Shown: positions 12,099 through 23,626 of the stretch, one piece after another | How the letters are laid out: each line of letters opens with the position of its first letter | Numbering within the stretch: position 1 is the stretch's first letter | From: Phaeosaccion multiseriatum | Lineage: Eukaryota; Ochrophyta, other classes | Assembly (NCBI GenBank): GCA_965112735.1 | Contig: OZ218953.1 | Span: 2,542,001 to 2,606,000 of the forward strand | Reading direction: 5' to 3' | Length of the DNA stretch: 64,000 bases | Notes under the pieces: model-generated | Told to the model about the DNA's origin: nothing | The model's input: the letters and a program-made list of their open reading frames with translations, nothing else | The model's database searches: none | Position numbers and translations under genes: made by a program

Positions 12099-15023
12099 GT
12101 CATGCCCATTCTCCCCATTTCCGTGTCCCACCCCCGCCCTGACTCCTCCATCGATGCTCAGAGGAGGAGCAATAGGTGGGGGAGGCGGAGGAGGTGTAGC
12201 AACGGGGTGGTTCGGCGCAGCGTCCGACCCCACCGACCCGTGCCCCTCCCCCTCTCGTGTTGCCGTGTCTCTCGTCTTCTTCTTATCGTCCACTTCCCGC
12301 TTCAGTGCCATGGCCAGGTATCTCCCCGTCGCTGCTCGGTACGCGAGCTCTCGCTCCAGCCTCGCCCTCTCCTCCATCAACTTCTCCACGCTGAGATTCT
12401 CCTTCGTTCTGACAGGGGCCTCAGTCGCAGCAGCAGCCGCTGCGCTCGCCGCGCCTCCTCCCCTCGTCGAGATGGACGGCACACCTTTCCCCGTCCCTCC
12501 TGCGACGGAGGCGGCAGCCGTGTCCACAGCATTGCTACTCCGGGTATGGGGATGGGGCCCGTTGAGCGTACTCCTCCTGACCATGCTGCCTCTGGCCAAG
12601 CTGACTGGGGTAGAGGTCTGTGTCTCCCGTCGTTGCCCGTGACCAGCAGCAATAGGCACAGCCAGTGGGGTTCTTACGGCTGCCACCTCCGCCTTTATCC
12701 TTTGCATGCGGCTCTTACTCGCGCGGCGGGCCAGTCGCTTCCTCTCCCGCACATCGCCTGTCGCTATCCCGGCTGCTGCTGTATCACCAACTGTCCCTCC
12801 TCCTCCTCCTCCTCCTCCTTGATCCCTCGCCGCCTGTCTCTGCCTCACCTCCTCCTCCTTGCGTTGTTGGTGGCTCGCCGCCGAGAGCTCCCTGTTCTTG
12901 ACGCTCAGCTCGTGCCGCTCTCGCAAGAGCTCTGCCATCTTCTCCCTCACGCCCGTCAGACACACGTCCTTGGCGTTGCTCTCCACCATGCAGCGGTCCA
13001 GCGTGCGCACCACTCGGCCGGCAAGATGGATGACCTCTTCCTCCTCCTCCCCCTGCTCCTTCTCCTCTCGTTTCGTTCCCGAGTAGAGCCGCGCAGCAGC
13101 CGCTCCCCTCGAGGAAGGTCGCAGGCTCTTCTTCCTTCCCCTTTGTACCACCAACTGCTGTTGCTGCTGCTGCTCCAATGCGGAGGACAGAATTACTGCC
13201 ACAGCGGCCATGTTAGCGGCCGAGCTGGCGTACGCCTCTCCAAGCTTCTTGGTCTGCTCCTCTGCCACCCTAGCTCGGCGACGAAGAAGCCCTTCCTCCT
13301 CCTCCTCCCTTCTTTCTCCCCGCTTCGTTACCGCCCGGCTGTCCCACGCCGCCGCCGCCGCCGCCGCCGCCGCCGCGGCCGCGTTGGTCGTGACCACTCC
13401 CTTCTCTTTCTCTTTCTCCTGCGTCGTCATCAGTGCTTGTTGCAGCGCCAACAGCCTCTGCTGCCCCTCCCTCACCTCCCTACTTCTCTGTTCCACCGCC
13501 TCCTTGAGCATCTCTACAAGGCCCGCAAGCCTTGCCCTCTCGGATGCCTCTGCCCCCGCCGCCCTCCTCGCCTCTACCTCTGCTGCTCGCGCCACGTCCC
13601 GCTCGCCCGTAACTCTGGTGACGGTTTCCGTGGCGGTGCTCAGATGCCGTTCTTGGGTCCTCATCGCCTAACCGTACAAAAACCAAAAAGAAGACACATG
13701 AATAAATCGAGAGAAAGAGAGAGAGAGAGAGAGAGAGTACAGAGCCGTAAGAACCCAGGCCTGGCATGACCTGCTCCCACCACTCACCCACGCCACGCAC
13801 GCACCCACCTCTCTGTGCTCCTCCTTGGCTCTGTGCAGCGTCTCATGCGCCTCTCTCAGAGCGAGTCTCTTGTCCTCCAGGTTCTCGCGCAGCACCTCCA
13901 CCTCACCCTTCCTCACGGCAAGCTCACTCCTCAGGCCCATTAGCTGCTGCTGTATCACCAACTGCTGCTGCTCGTCCTCCTTGTCCTTGCCTTTGCCAAG
14001 CTCCACCTCGGTACGTAGCCCCTGCACTTCGCTGAGAAGGGCCATCACCTGAGACACCAAGGGGGTGTCATTCCTCCCTCCTCCTCCTCCTCCTCCTCCT
14101 CGGGCTGCTGCTGATCCCAGAATGGCCAGGATGGCGCCCTTCTCCCCCTGGAACGAGGCACTCGCCTCCTCCGCCTCCTCCTCCTCCAGCCGCAGCCCCC
14201 CGCCCCCCCCGCTACCACCCCTCGTCCTCCTCCTCGTCCTCCTCCGCAACGAATGGCGGTCATCTTCATCTTCAACATGCTCATGTACAAGCGCTCTCCT
14301 CCTTCTCAGCCTGTCCAGCTCGGCCGTGGCTTCTCTAAGCCGCTCGCCGCCTAAAGCCCCTTCCACTTCAAGGCGCCTCACCTCCGCCTCCAGCATCCTC
14401 ACTTCCCCAGCCCTCCTCTCGAGGTCCTGTCGGGCGTCACCAAGATGGTGCTCTGTCTGTCGGCAGCGACGCCCAAGCTCCTCCTTCTCCTCGCGCGCCT
14501 CCCTCAGCTCTCCCTTCACCTCCGCAAGCCGTCGCTTGCTTTGCCGCGCTTCCCATCGCCTTTCCTCCTCGGCTTCCTCCACCTGCAGTCGGCCGTAGTG
14601 CGCTGCTGGAGGCATCACTTGCTGCTGCTCGCCTCCCCCACCCGACACAGCTGGCGCTGCGGCCAAGGCTCTCTGCTCCGACTCTCTACATCGCTCCCGA
14701 AGAAGGGTGGACTCTTCTCGCTCCCTCTGTTGCTCGGCTCGAAGGTCGCGAAGTTGGGCCCTCAGCTCGTCGAGCAGCCCATCCCTCTCGCGTGCTTGCT
14801 CCACAAGGTGTGTCATGTGCTCTTCCTCCACTACCACCTCCTCCTCCTCCTCCTCCTCCTTCTCCTCCTCCTCCTCCTCCTCCTCCTCCTTCTCCTCCTC
14901 CTCCTCCTCCTCCTCCTCCTCCTCCTCTCCGAGTGCCTCACACTCTTCTGAGGCCCCCTTTGCCACCTCTTCTGCTGCTTCTGCGACTACTTTTTCTTCG
15001 TCTGTGACTGCAGCCGCTGCTGT

Positions 15024-15063
<40 letters not shown>

Positions 15064-18000
15064 CCAGCTGCTGCTACTGCTGCTACTGCCACTGCTTCAG
15101 ACTCCGCCGCAGAAGCGCGTGCCTTGAGCAGGGCCTCCTCCATCTCCCTCATTGCGGCCTCCCTGTCCACCCTCTCCCGGCCCAAGTCCTCCACTTGGCT
15201 CTCCAATTGCCGAATCGCCTGCAGAGCCTCCACCTCTACGCCCCTCATGCTCTGCCTCTCCTCGGCCCATACCATCTTCTCACGCAATAGAGTCTGGGCC
15301 ATTTCGATGGCAGCCTCCATCTGTGTGGCTTCCAAGGTGCTGCTACTGCTGCTCTCTCCCTTCGTGTCTGTACCTGCACCGGCGGTGGTGGCATGAGCAG
15401 CACCAGCACTAGCCCTCTCCTCCTCGAGCTCCGTGCCCTCCTCAACGCCTTGGGCGGGCTCCTCATCACCACCAGCACCAGCACCAGCAGTTGGTGATAC
15501 AGCAGGCGCAGCGACCATGGCGGTCCACAGTGCCTTCTCCATCTGCAACGCGTCGACCGTCTTCCGCTCTTGCTTGAGCTCACTCGCGAGCCCGTTTGCC
15601 TGTGCCTGCAGCAGGCCCACCTGTTCCTCCTGGAGCGCCACCACCGCTTCAAGTTGCAGACGCTTGTCGATCTCCTCCTTCAGCCTCCGGGCCAGCTCGG
15701 TCGTGATGACCGGCTCGGCGTTGCTTCTGCCCTGGCCTCCTGTCCTGTTGCTGTTGCGGGGTGGCTGAGGTGCCCCTTCCTTGTCGTTGCCAAGCTCAAC
15801 AGAGTCTTCTTCCTCTTCATCTGCCTGCCCCCCGGCGTGTGGGGTAGTTGGTACGTCCTGCTGGTGATTTACAGTTACAATCCTCCTTGGTGCTCCCCTC
15901 TCCTCTTGTCCACTCTCTTGTTCCCGTTGTTCCTCTACTGACCCCCGTCGCTGCCGCCCTTGGACACCCCCAATGTCCCCAACATCAACATCGGTCGCTT
16001 CAAGTTCAAGCCTAGCGCGAAGCTCCTCCTCGAGCCCAATACTGCCATGAGCAGTACCCTCTTCGTCAGCCCCTCCTTCCTTCAACTCCACGTGCCCCTC
16101 CCCCTCCTCCCCCTCGAAGTGGTGGTGACCTCTGCTTAGGGAACTGTTGTGGGAACTGGTGTAGGAGCTCGCAGTGCTACACGTCTCCAAGGCCATACCC
16201 CGTAAGTACTTTTGATGACGTGCCTCCTCCGATGGTACCTGCCCCCCCCCCCCCCTCCCCTCCTCCTCCTCCTCCTCCTCGGCTTCCTGCTGCTCCTGCC
16301 ACTGTCCTTCTTCCTCGACGGTCACCTCGCTCGGAAGGAGGTGGCTCGCGTCGATGTCGGTCGCCAAGCCTTCCCCTTGCACTTGCAGGGGTGTGCTTTG
16401 TGTACTACTGCTGCTAGCACTACTAGAAGTGCTCGTGGCTGCAGAAGCTTCACCGTTGTTGCTGCTGCCATCTGTTGGCCCGTGCTCAAAGAAGCCTGGG
16501 CGACGAGACTTGCGGTCCTCCTCTTCTCTAGCCATTTGTTCTTGTTCTTGTTCTTCTTGTTCTTCTCTATTCTCCTCTACCCGCGTCCACCGCTGAAAAG
16601 GCGTGGGAAAGAACCGGAGGGCTCTCACGACAGATGGCGCAGAGCCACCCCCCCCCCCCTGCCCTCCGCCCTCGCTGCCACCCACCACATCATCGAGCTC
16701 GTCTCCGAGACCCCCCACTTCTTCGTACGGGGCCGCAGTCGGAGAGGTGAGCCCGTGGCCTTTAGCAGAAACGTTTTCGTCGTTGTTGTCGTCATTGTTG
16801 TCCATACCCCACTCTCGCAGGGCTTGGACAACAGAAGGTGGGTGGGGGCGATGCCCAGCCGTAGAAGGGGTTGACCCAGGCTCAGTCTCCTCGCGCTGGT
16901 GCTGGTGCTGTGCCTGCCCTGCTTCCACTCCTTCACCTCCTCTAGCCCTCATGAGAGACTCTTGCCCGAGGGCGGAGTGGGAGGCGTTGACAGCACCATC
17001 ACCAGCCCAATGCACGTGCACGGGCGAAGCAAGGCGCAGACTGTCCCTCTTGCCTGTCTCCGCGCCCACCAAGCGGTCTGCAGAAGACAAGGCTGCTACT
17101 GACTCGTGCATCCGCACCACCGCTTGTTGCTCTTGTACGCTCCTCGACATGCGGTTGTTATCGCCTCCTTCCCTTACTCCTGGTCCTTCTCCCTCTTGTC
17201 CCTCCTCACCAAGGTCTCTGAGGAGAGGTGATGGTGAAGTCAGCCGCAGCTTTTTGCGCGGCATGTTGTTGCTATCGTCGTCGCCTTGAGGAGTATCAGA
17301 GTGGAGCGGTGCATACTCCCCGTGCTCCTCCATACCCCAGAAGGTTAGCGCCTTGGTCACAGATACCGGTCGACTGGCAGACGACCGGTGGGACTTACGC
17401 CCGCCTCTGTCCTCCACCCCCCCTCTGCTGCCTTGAGGGCGCATTTGGGGCAGTAGAGGCATTGTCGCCGTCGAAGATTCAGCAACAGGCGAGGGATGGC
17501 GTAGGGACTCCACCTTCGCTGGAGACAACGGCTCCTCCTCCCTCCTCTCATGTCCATCGCTTCCTCCCTGCACCTGCTCTTCGCCTTGCTCATCACCTCG
17601 CTCTTTCTCGCCTTCCTTTCCGTCTACCGCTTCTTCTCCGACGCGTCCGCCCCTTTGATGTACCACGGAAACTCGAGGAGGTGGCGCAGGAGACGAAGAG
17701 AGTGTAGGGCGCGGGTTCCGGAGGGTCACGACACTATGCCCCCCATCATCATCACTGCTGTGTCTCCGTTGTATGAGAAGCGTCATAATAGAATCGAAGG
17801 ACATGTCTCGGGTGTCCACGTCGCCAACCTTTTCAATTACCGCGCCTATCTGCACCAACCCGCTCGCCTCGGCTGATCCGAGCTGCAGCAGGCTAACACG
17901 TCCCTCTTTCTTCTCCTCCTCCTCCTCCTCCTCCTCCTCCTCCTCCTCTCCATCCTGCTCATGACCTTCACCGCCCTCACCGACAAGGGAAGCAGCTCTA

Positions 18001-18600
18001 GAAGAGGCCTCAGAACTCATGGTGTTATCTTCACTGCCCCCATCACCCGTTCTGAAGGCAGCGAACGGAGCGCCATCGTTTCCGCCGTCACCATCGCTGA
18101 GGTAGTCATCGTACACTCCATCGCTGAACATCCGCGGTGGGGAGAAGCCCACGACAACACAGCCCGTTGCGTACCTCCCTTGGCGTTGGGCGGGGCCTGG
18201 GAAAGAGAAAGAAGCAACGAGAGAGGAGAGGGGGACATGCTTGCGTCAAAAGGACTTTTTGGCAGCATCAAGAAGTACCTGGGCCTATTTTGCGGCATCC
18301 AGCAGCACCTATTACCGATCGGCTATTGCAGGTCTCTGCTTCTCCCCCCGCCCCTCACTTACCGAGCTCCAATCCTAAGCTCCTCCTTCCCACGTAGCGC
18401 AGAGCACTGCCATCTTCATGTACGGGACCATCAAGCCCCCCTGTTGCCCTGGATGTCTCTTCCACCACCTCCCACCGCTCCTTCTGCTGGTGGTCATCCT
18501 GCTGCTGCTGCTGCTGCTGCTGCTGAGCCTTGGCCGCTACATTTACCCCTCTCCTCCTCGGGGAAAGTGCCCAACTGCCGCTTTCTCCATTAGAAACCAT
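11775..18600 (-). CDS. Very large PDZ-domain and coiled-coil protein
   Basis: Three exons: 18600-18363, 18196-13809, 13667-11775; joined in phase they encode 2172 aa. The PDZ fold is split by intron 1: residues ~70-82 give a GLGF-like loop (RSLGLELG), followed by YATGCVVVGFSP, then after an acidic insertion GLVQIGAVIEKVGDVD and MSFDSIMTLLIQR, the usual PDZ end. Residues ~200-1000 are acidic and low complexity; from about 1000 on the protein is largely heptad-like coiled coil rich in Glu, Arg, Ala and Leu, broken by long Glu and Asp runs (14838-14932, 15025-15062). Such proteins are usually cytoskeletal or scaffold factors, but no orthologue is recognised. Five strong copies of the dispersed GTTGGTGATACAG element lie in its exons, in three reading registers. 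The ATG at 18600 has a short 239-bp gap to the divergent neighbour. Confidence 0.75.
11903..11929. repeat. Dispersed GTTGGTGATACAG element, copy 2
   Basis: Plus-strand CAGCAGTTGGTGATCCAGCG, one core change. It lies antisense to the PDZ gene, which reads it as AAAGSPTAGG. Confidence 0.7.
12772..12796. repeat. Dispersed GTTGGTGATACAG element, copy 3
   Basis: Minus-strand ACAGTTGGTGATACAGCAGC, exact core. It is sense to the PDZ gene and read as TVGDTAAA. Confidence 0.8.
13143..13160. repeat. Dispersed GTTGGTGATACAG element, copy 4
   Basis: Minus-strand CAGCAGTTGGTGGTACAA, sense to the PDZ gene and read as QQLVVQ at the end of a Gln run. Confidence 0.7.
13943..13971. repeat. Dispersed GTTGGTGATACAG element, copy 5
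   Basis: Minus-strand CAGCAGTTGGTGATACAGCA, exact consensus. It is sense to the PDZ gene and read as QQQLVIQQQL. Confidence 0.85.
14838..14932. repeat. CTC/GAG trinucleotide tract encoding poly-Glu
   Basis: Nearly pure CTC on the + strand, read as Glu (with a few Lys) in the coiled-coil section of the PDZ protein. Confidence 0.9.
15025..15062. repeat. ATC/GAT trinucleotide tract encoding poly-Asp
   Basis: About twelve ATC units on the + strand are read as Asp on the minus strand. The flanking GCTGCTGTATCA resembles the left half of the dispersed 20-bp element. Confidence 0.85.
15485..15505. repeat. Dispersed GTTGGTGATACAG element, copy 6
   Basis: Plus-strand CAGCAGTTGGTGATACAGCA, exact consensus. 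It is antisense to the PDZ gene and read as PAVSPTAG. Confidence 0.85.
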
Positions 18601-18839
18601 TGCTACTGTAGAAATAGGCCTTCTTGCCCATCAATCACAGCTTCACACTCTCCACAAAGAGCCAACCCTCCTTAGACATTACTCTCCCTCCTCCACGGCT
18701 CCGGGGAAGAGCCAGAGGGCTCGGAAAACACAGACTGAGATTGGGACTCATCGAGGAGGGTTGGCCTACGCTTACGCAAGGATTACGTAATCCCGTTACA
18801 GAAGGGAAGAAAAGGGGAAGGGGAAAAAGCAGCAGCAGC
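18601..18839. promoter_or_regulatory. Candidate bidirectional promoter, PDZ gene / RRxS protein
   Basis: Only 239 bp separate the two divergent start codons. No canonical TATA box is evident; the sharing of one promoter is inferred from geometry alone. Confidence 0.4.
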
Positions 18840-19367
18840 ATGGCAAGGGGCCACGGCCATGGGAGCTTCAGTAATAAGAGACGCTCTAGCAACTACACCA
18901 GCGCTCATCGTAAGCCAAGCGCGACCCATGAGCATGCCAGAGCCGTGGCGGTGGCGGAGAAGGAGAGGCGCCGGAGCAGCCTCGCTCTCGCGGCGGCCGC
19001 TGGTGGCTTGGACTCAGATGCGGAGCCGAACGTGGTATACACGGCCTACGATGGAGGGCTGGGAGGGGAAAGACGAGCAAGCCAAGCAGGCGCAAGACGA
19101 GCAAGCCAGGCCGGCGAGAGACGAGTAAGCCAGGCAGGCGAAAGACGAGTAAGCTTGCAGGTGTTGGAGGCAGGGGGGGCTTCGCCAACGCGAGCAAAGG
19201 AGGCAGAAGATGCATTGTTCGTGGTGGCGACGGCAGGCCACCGGGAACGCATGACGGATGCGTCGTACCGCTTGTGGCTGGGATTTCCAGCGCTGTGTCT
19301 CGTGCTACTCGTCTTCGTCGTGGTCGTGGTGTTGACCTCTCTCTTTTATGCATTCACCAAGCCGTGA
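18840..19367 (+). CDS. Tail-anchored membrane protein with four RRxS repeats
   Basis: Single exon, 175 aa, starting at the ATG that follows a run of AGC triplets. The N-terminal half is polar and basic. Residues ~78-107 contain four consecutive 8-residue units of type RRASQAGE, encoded by a 24-bp tandem repeat (19071-19157). R-R-x-S is the consensus phosphorylation site of PKA-type and related basophilic kinases, so this may be a phospho-regulated segment. Residues ~145-171 form one strong transmembrane helix followed by only a few residues (YAFTKP), the layout of a tail-anchored or type II membrane protein with a cytosolic N-terminus. I do not recognise a family. Being intronless it depends only on the choice of start; an in-frame extension upstream is possible but overlaps the promoter of the divergent gene. 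Confidence 0.7.
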   Translation: MARGHGHGSFSNKRRSSNYTSAHRKPSATHEHARAVAVAEKERRRSSLALAAAAGGLDSDAEPNVVYTAYDGGLGGERRASQAGARRASQAGERRVSQAGERRVSLQVLEAGGASPTRAKEAEDALFVVATAGHRERMTDASYRLWLGFPALCLVLLVFVVVVVLTSLFYAFTKP

Positions 19368-20504
19368 TGGGCAGAGCGATGAGCCAGAGCGAGCAAGTGA
19401 TCGCAGTGGGACGGACAGTTTTAGCAGCAGGGCAGTGCAGGACAGGACAGAAATTTCTCGTTCCAACCAACAAAGTTACGGAGTTGAGTCGGGACGGTGT
19501 TACTGGGGAAGGTCAGGTACTCCATCGTCGGGCTTTACCGGAGAGAGAGGGATTTCTTCGTCCTCAAAATGGGTGGCAGGAATATCAATGCTTGGTGAGC
19601 GCACTCACTCTCCTTCGATGTGGCTGGGGGGAGGGAGATATCGCCATGACGTCACAGAAGAGGAGAGCCGGGGTGAAGCTAAAGCGCACGCTCTCTCGCT
19701 CTTTCCCTGACTGCACGCGATACATGAGCTCCTATCCATGATTCGTATGGCAAGCCAGGTGATCCAACACGTGTGTTGGAAGACTCTTCGCAAGCTTCTG
19801 TCTTGGCGTCCAGGGTAAGCCCGCACCACCATCAACAGGAGACAGAGAGAGAGAGGAGTTGGTTCCGATGACGCGAGGACGACGGGCCGGCCACGTCAGC
19901 CCGAACGCAGTCACGAAGTAGGGAGAGGAGCGCTTCAGCGAGCGAGTATTCCGCGCAGCGCAAAGACCAAAGGGGGCCCGCAAGGAACACCAGAGAGGGT
20001 GAGAGCGTGGATGGTACACCTCCAGTGCTGCTCTGCTGTTTCAAACCTGAGGGCCCCTTGGTCATGTGGCCAGCGTCTGCCGTAGCTCTTGCGGTCACGG
20101 CGCTGCAGCTGGAGGAGCAGAGCAGGGGCCAAGGAAGGGACGCGGCGCACCGTCCGTCCGGCACCCGAACCACTAGCAACTGCAGCAGTAGCAGTAGTAG
20201 CAGTAGTGGTGGTAGTAGTAGTAGCAGCAGCAGCAACAGCAGCAGCCCGTGTGCATGAAGCGTATGTATACTCTTTGATGGTCTTTGGGAAGGCCCAATG
20301 TTCACTATGATCATTTGGAGGTGGAATGCTATGATCAACATATAATTCAATTACAACTAGTTGCTTACGAAGTAGTTCTGAGTTTGCCGAAAAGAATTGG
20401 GTGGTGGCTGGCTCGCTGGCTGGTAGATTGAATGATTTGTCTCTCTGACTGACTGACTGACTGATTGACTGACTGACGGACCGACGGACTGACTGACTTT
20501 CATA
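19368..20504. other. Intergenic region with GACT-type tandem repeats
   Basis: No convincing exon is visible on either strand. An AGC/AGT-rich triplet block lies at 20183-20245. At 20446-20498 there is a degenerate 4-bp repeat (GACT, with GACGGACC variants) that resembles the units of the large minisatellite near 60 kb. Confidence 0.45.
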
Positions 20505-20741
20505 TTACCAATCAATCTCTCGCGAGCTCGCGCCCCTGCTCATTCCATCAGAGTCCACAACTTCGCTGCTCTGTAGAGGCCCGTCGAGCTGCAAGTCCCT
20601 TAGCCTCCGCTCCTGCGCGAGTCAAGGAGCAAGAAAGGAAGGACAATGGAGTGAGGGGGGGCGCTGCACCAGGGCATGCATGCTCTCGCCATGGCTCTTG
20701 CGCAGGCATGCAAGTAGAAACACCAGCAAGCCGAAGGTGGA

Positions 20742-20779
<38 letters not shown>

Positions 20780-23295
20780 ACATATCCACACACAGGACCT
20801 AACGCAAGCCTCGGACACAAGACGCAGGCAAGACAAGGGACGAGGGAAGACAAACAAACGCAACACGCTACACCGTGCAGTGGACTGCATGTCCTCCTCA
20901 CTCACTTGGTAGTACTCCTTCCTGTCGAGGGCCTGATTGTCCTGCCTGCACCAAGCCATGACGTGCTCCAGAGCCATACTCTCTGCGGTGCGGATCCTGG
21001 TGAGCAGGGCAAGACGGTCGGGATCCATACTTGCAGGGGGCTCTGCCTCGTCTGCCGTCAGCTTCATGCGCGTGAGCTCTGCATCGCACCGCTCGAGCAG
21101 CAGCCCGTTGACCGCAGCCTCGTTGCTTGCCGAAATGGGCTCTGTGCAGAACTCCCAAACTTCGTCGATGAAGACGGCCTCGAGCATGAACGAGTCCGCC
21201 ACTGCAAGCTCCCGCAATCGCAGGAACTGGATCATCTGTCGGAGGTAAGAGGAGTGGAGGGGTGGAGCGGGGTGGGGTAGAGAAGCATTCGGGGTTGGGG
21301 TGTGGAGTGGAAGGTGGTAGGCAGTGTCGGGTTGGGTTGTCTTGCGGGGTGTTTTTGTGCAAGACATTGCGAGAAGAAGGCGGGGAGGTTAAAAGAGAAC
21401 AAACAAAATCAGGAGAGCAAAGAGGCAAGAAAGAGAGGGAGAGAGGCAGGCCTCCATGCTCGAGAGATGCTTGTACGTGCGTGCACATGTCCCCCTCTCC
21501 CCTGCCCTCCCCTCCCCTGCCTCTCTCCCTCACTCCTTCCTCCCCTCCCTCCCCTCGACAATTCCTCGCTCACCTCTGGGTCGGGCTCCCCCGTGCTACT
21601 CAAATCGAAGCGTGTCTCTGACTCGAGGCCCAGGTCCTCCAGCACTCGAATCTTGTCATTGATGAAGCGATCCCCCTCCTTAAGACCAAACTCCATTTCA
21701 CACGTAATCTCCTTGTAGCCGGGCGGCAAGACGTTGCCCCTGCTAACGTCCTCCACGCCCCCGTTCTCCTCCAAGTAGGCCTGCGCGTTTTGGGACACTT
21801 TGTTCATGGCGTCGGAGAACATTCCCCTCATACCACCCTGGGCTTCCGCTTCGTCCTCGCCGGCACCCGCACCCACAGCAGCATCAGCAGCAGAGCCGCT
21901 TTCCCCTCCTCCTTCTCCTCCTCCTCCTCCTCCTCCTGCCCCCTCCTCCTGTTCCCCTTCGCCCTCCTCTGATACCGCCACGAAACCGCTTTCCTCGAGG
22001 TAGGCCGCCGCCCCCTTGGGTCCGTAGCTGATAAACAACTCCTCCCCCGGTTGCAAGGCCTCCGACGACTGCAGACGCACCCCCCGCCCCCCAAAGATGC
22101 CCAACCCCGTGCTGGAGGGCTCTCGCGTACTCGAGGGGCTGTGGTTGGCAAAGTCCACGAGGGGAGTGAGGCGCAGCTGCCCGTCCACAAAGAACGCCCG
22201 AGACATGGCCACTCCGACGGCCCACTTGAAATTCTCCAGACTCAGCGCGTCCTCCAGCTGAATGCCGGCCTTCTCTATGGCCTTGGCCGCCAGTCTGCCC
22301 TTGCCGTCGTCAGCACCGCTGGCCACCACCTCCAGCACGTTCCTGCGGATCCAGTCGTGGTCTTCAGAGACGTCCTCCCGCAGGGCCATGAAACCGCGTG
22401 TGGTGCAGCCCTCGGCATAGGACACTTCGTCCGCTGACCAAAAGAGGGGGAGGTGGTCGAGTTCACCCGCTTGGGGCAGGACCTCGAGCCAGGGGTGCAG
22501 GGGGGAAGCGGCGCCCTGGCTCTTCTCCCAAAGCAGATGCAGGGCTATCAGCCCGGTGTCTCCTGTCCACCCTTCCCAATCCTGGAAGGAAGCAGAATGA
22601 GAGTCAGAGAGGAAGAGGATACGAAGAGACATGGGTTAGGGAGGTGGTGGCGGGGTGGCTGATCGGGAAGTAAAATTATTGCCTCGCTACTTCACTGCTC
22701 ACTCACTCAGCCAGCTCAAGGAGACCTAGGATTGCCTCACTTGCTTATTGCTCACTGCTCACACACTCACCATCAGATACGGCCCGAGAGGACCCTTCAG
22801 CACGTTTTCTGCAGTGATGCAGGCATTCAGCGGCACCAGGACGCACTGCTCCCCCTTCTCAATTGCACGCGTGGCGATCAAGCCCAGGCCCAGGCTTTCG
22901 CCAGAGGGAGAGAGCCCGACTTTGACATGCGTCGAGTCCTTCACATTATTGCTCGCCAACCATTTGGCAAAGGCGTCCAGCTTCGCCTGGTCGGCCCGCC
23001 CTGTTCCCCCCAAGCTGCTGCTACCGCTGCTACTGTGCCTTCTACTGCTGCGCCTGCTGCCGCTCCGATTGCGCGTCCCTAAGGCACAAAAATTTCGACG
23101 CCCACTGTGGCTGCTGTGGCTCCAGCTGCCGCCGCTCAACCTTCTGTAATCATCATGAGTGCCTCTACTACTCCTACTGCTACTACAGCTGCGGCATCCG
23201 TTCCCGGCACTAATCGAGGGTGCGACCCACGCATCTCCACCAGGAAGTAACAGCACTACCGCGGTGGCAACCAGGACTGCCGCTGGGAGGCTCAT
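20505..23295 (-). CDS. Plastid-targeted SET-domain lysine methyltransferase, Rubisco-LSMT family
   Basis: Four exons, all phase 0: 23295-22771, 22581-21574, 21235-20906, 20612-20505; 656 aa. The first ~23 residues form a signal peptide ending DAWVAPS, consistent with import into a secondary plastid. The split SET domain begins near residue 120 (GLGLIATRAIEKGE), continues through a large iSET insertion, and has the substrate/SAM core LVDFANHS (~316-323) and ELFISYGPKG (~356-365). An acidic, Gly-rich insertion follows, then the helical Rubisco-LSMT substrate-binding domain (residues ~515-640), ending ERRLRDLQL as in LSMT proteins. Members trimethylate a lysine of the Rubisco large subunit and/or plastid fructose-bisphosphate aldolase; which one applies here cannot be told. 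The start chosen is the ATG that makes the signal peptide; in-frame codons upstream lack an ATG. Confidence 0.88.
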
Positions 23296-23626
23296 TTTAT
23301 AGAACAACGTGCCGCTTGATTGGGAGGAGGAGGAGAAGAAGAAATACGCAGGGGCCGAACCGAAACTGAAACTGGCGTTACGTGGAATCTCCCTTCCCAA
23401 CCCGGACAAGTGATGTATGCCTAGCTAGAGCTTTAGAGCTGTGGATGGGGAAGGTGAGGAGGGAAGTCGGCAGATGAGGGAGCCTAGAGGAAGTGGTATC
23501 CTCAAAAGCGGGCAAACGCCCAGATGTGACCGCCACCAAATGAGAATGGTTGGCCCGATTTGAGGGACCGAGGAGGCTTGTCCCTTCCTCATCCCCTGGA
23601 GCCCTGAAGGGGTAAGCCCACGACCG
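23296..23626. promoter_or_regulatory. Candidate bidirectional promoter, SET methyltransferase / low-complexity protein
   Basis: 331 bp between divergent starts. It contains no obvious exon; sharing of promoter elements is inferred from spacing. Confidence 0.4.

Noticed and set aside
12027-13769. 580-codon + strand open frame opposite the PDZ gene
   Set aside because: Arg/Ser/Leu-rich shadow of the coiled-coil exon; the minus strand carries heptads and in-phase junctions.
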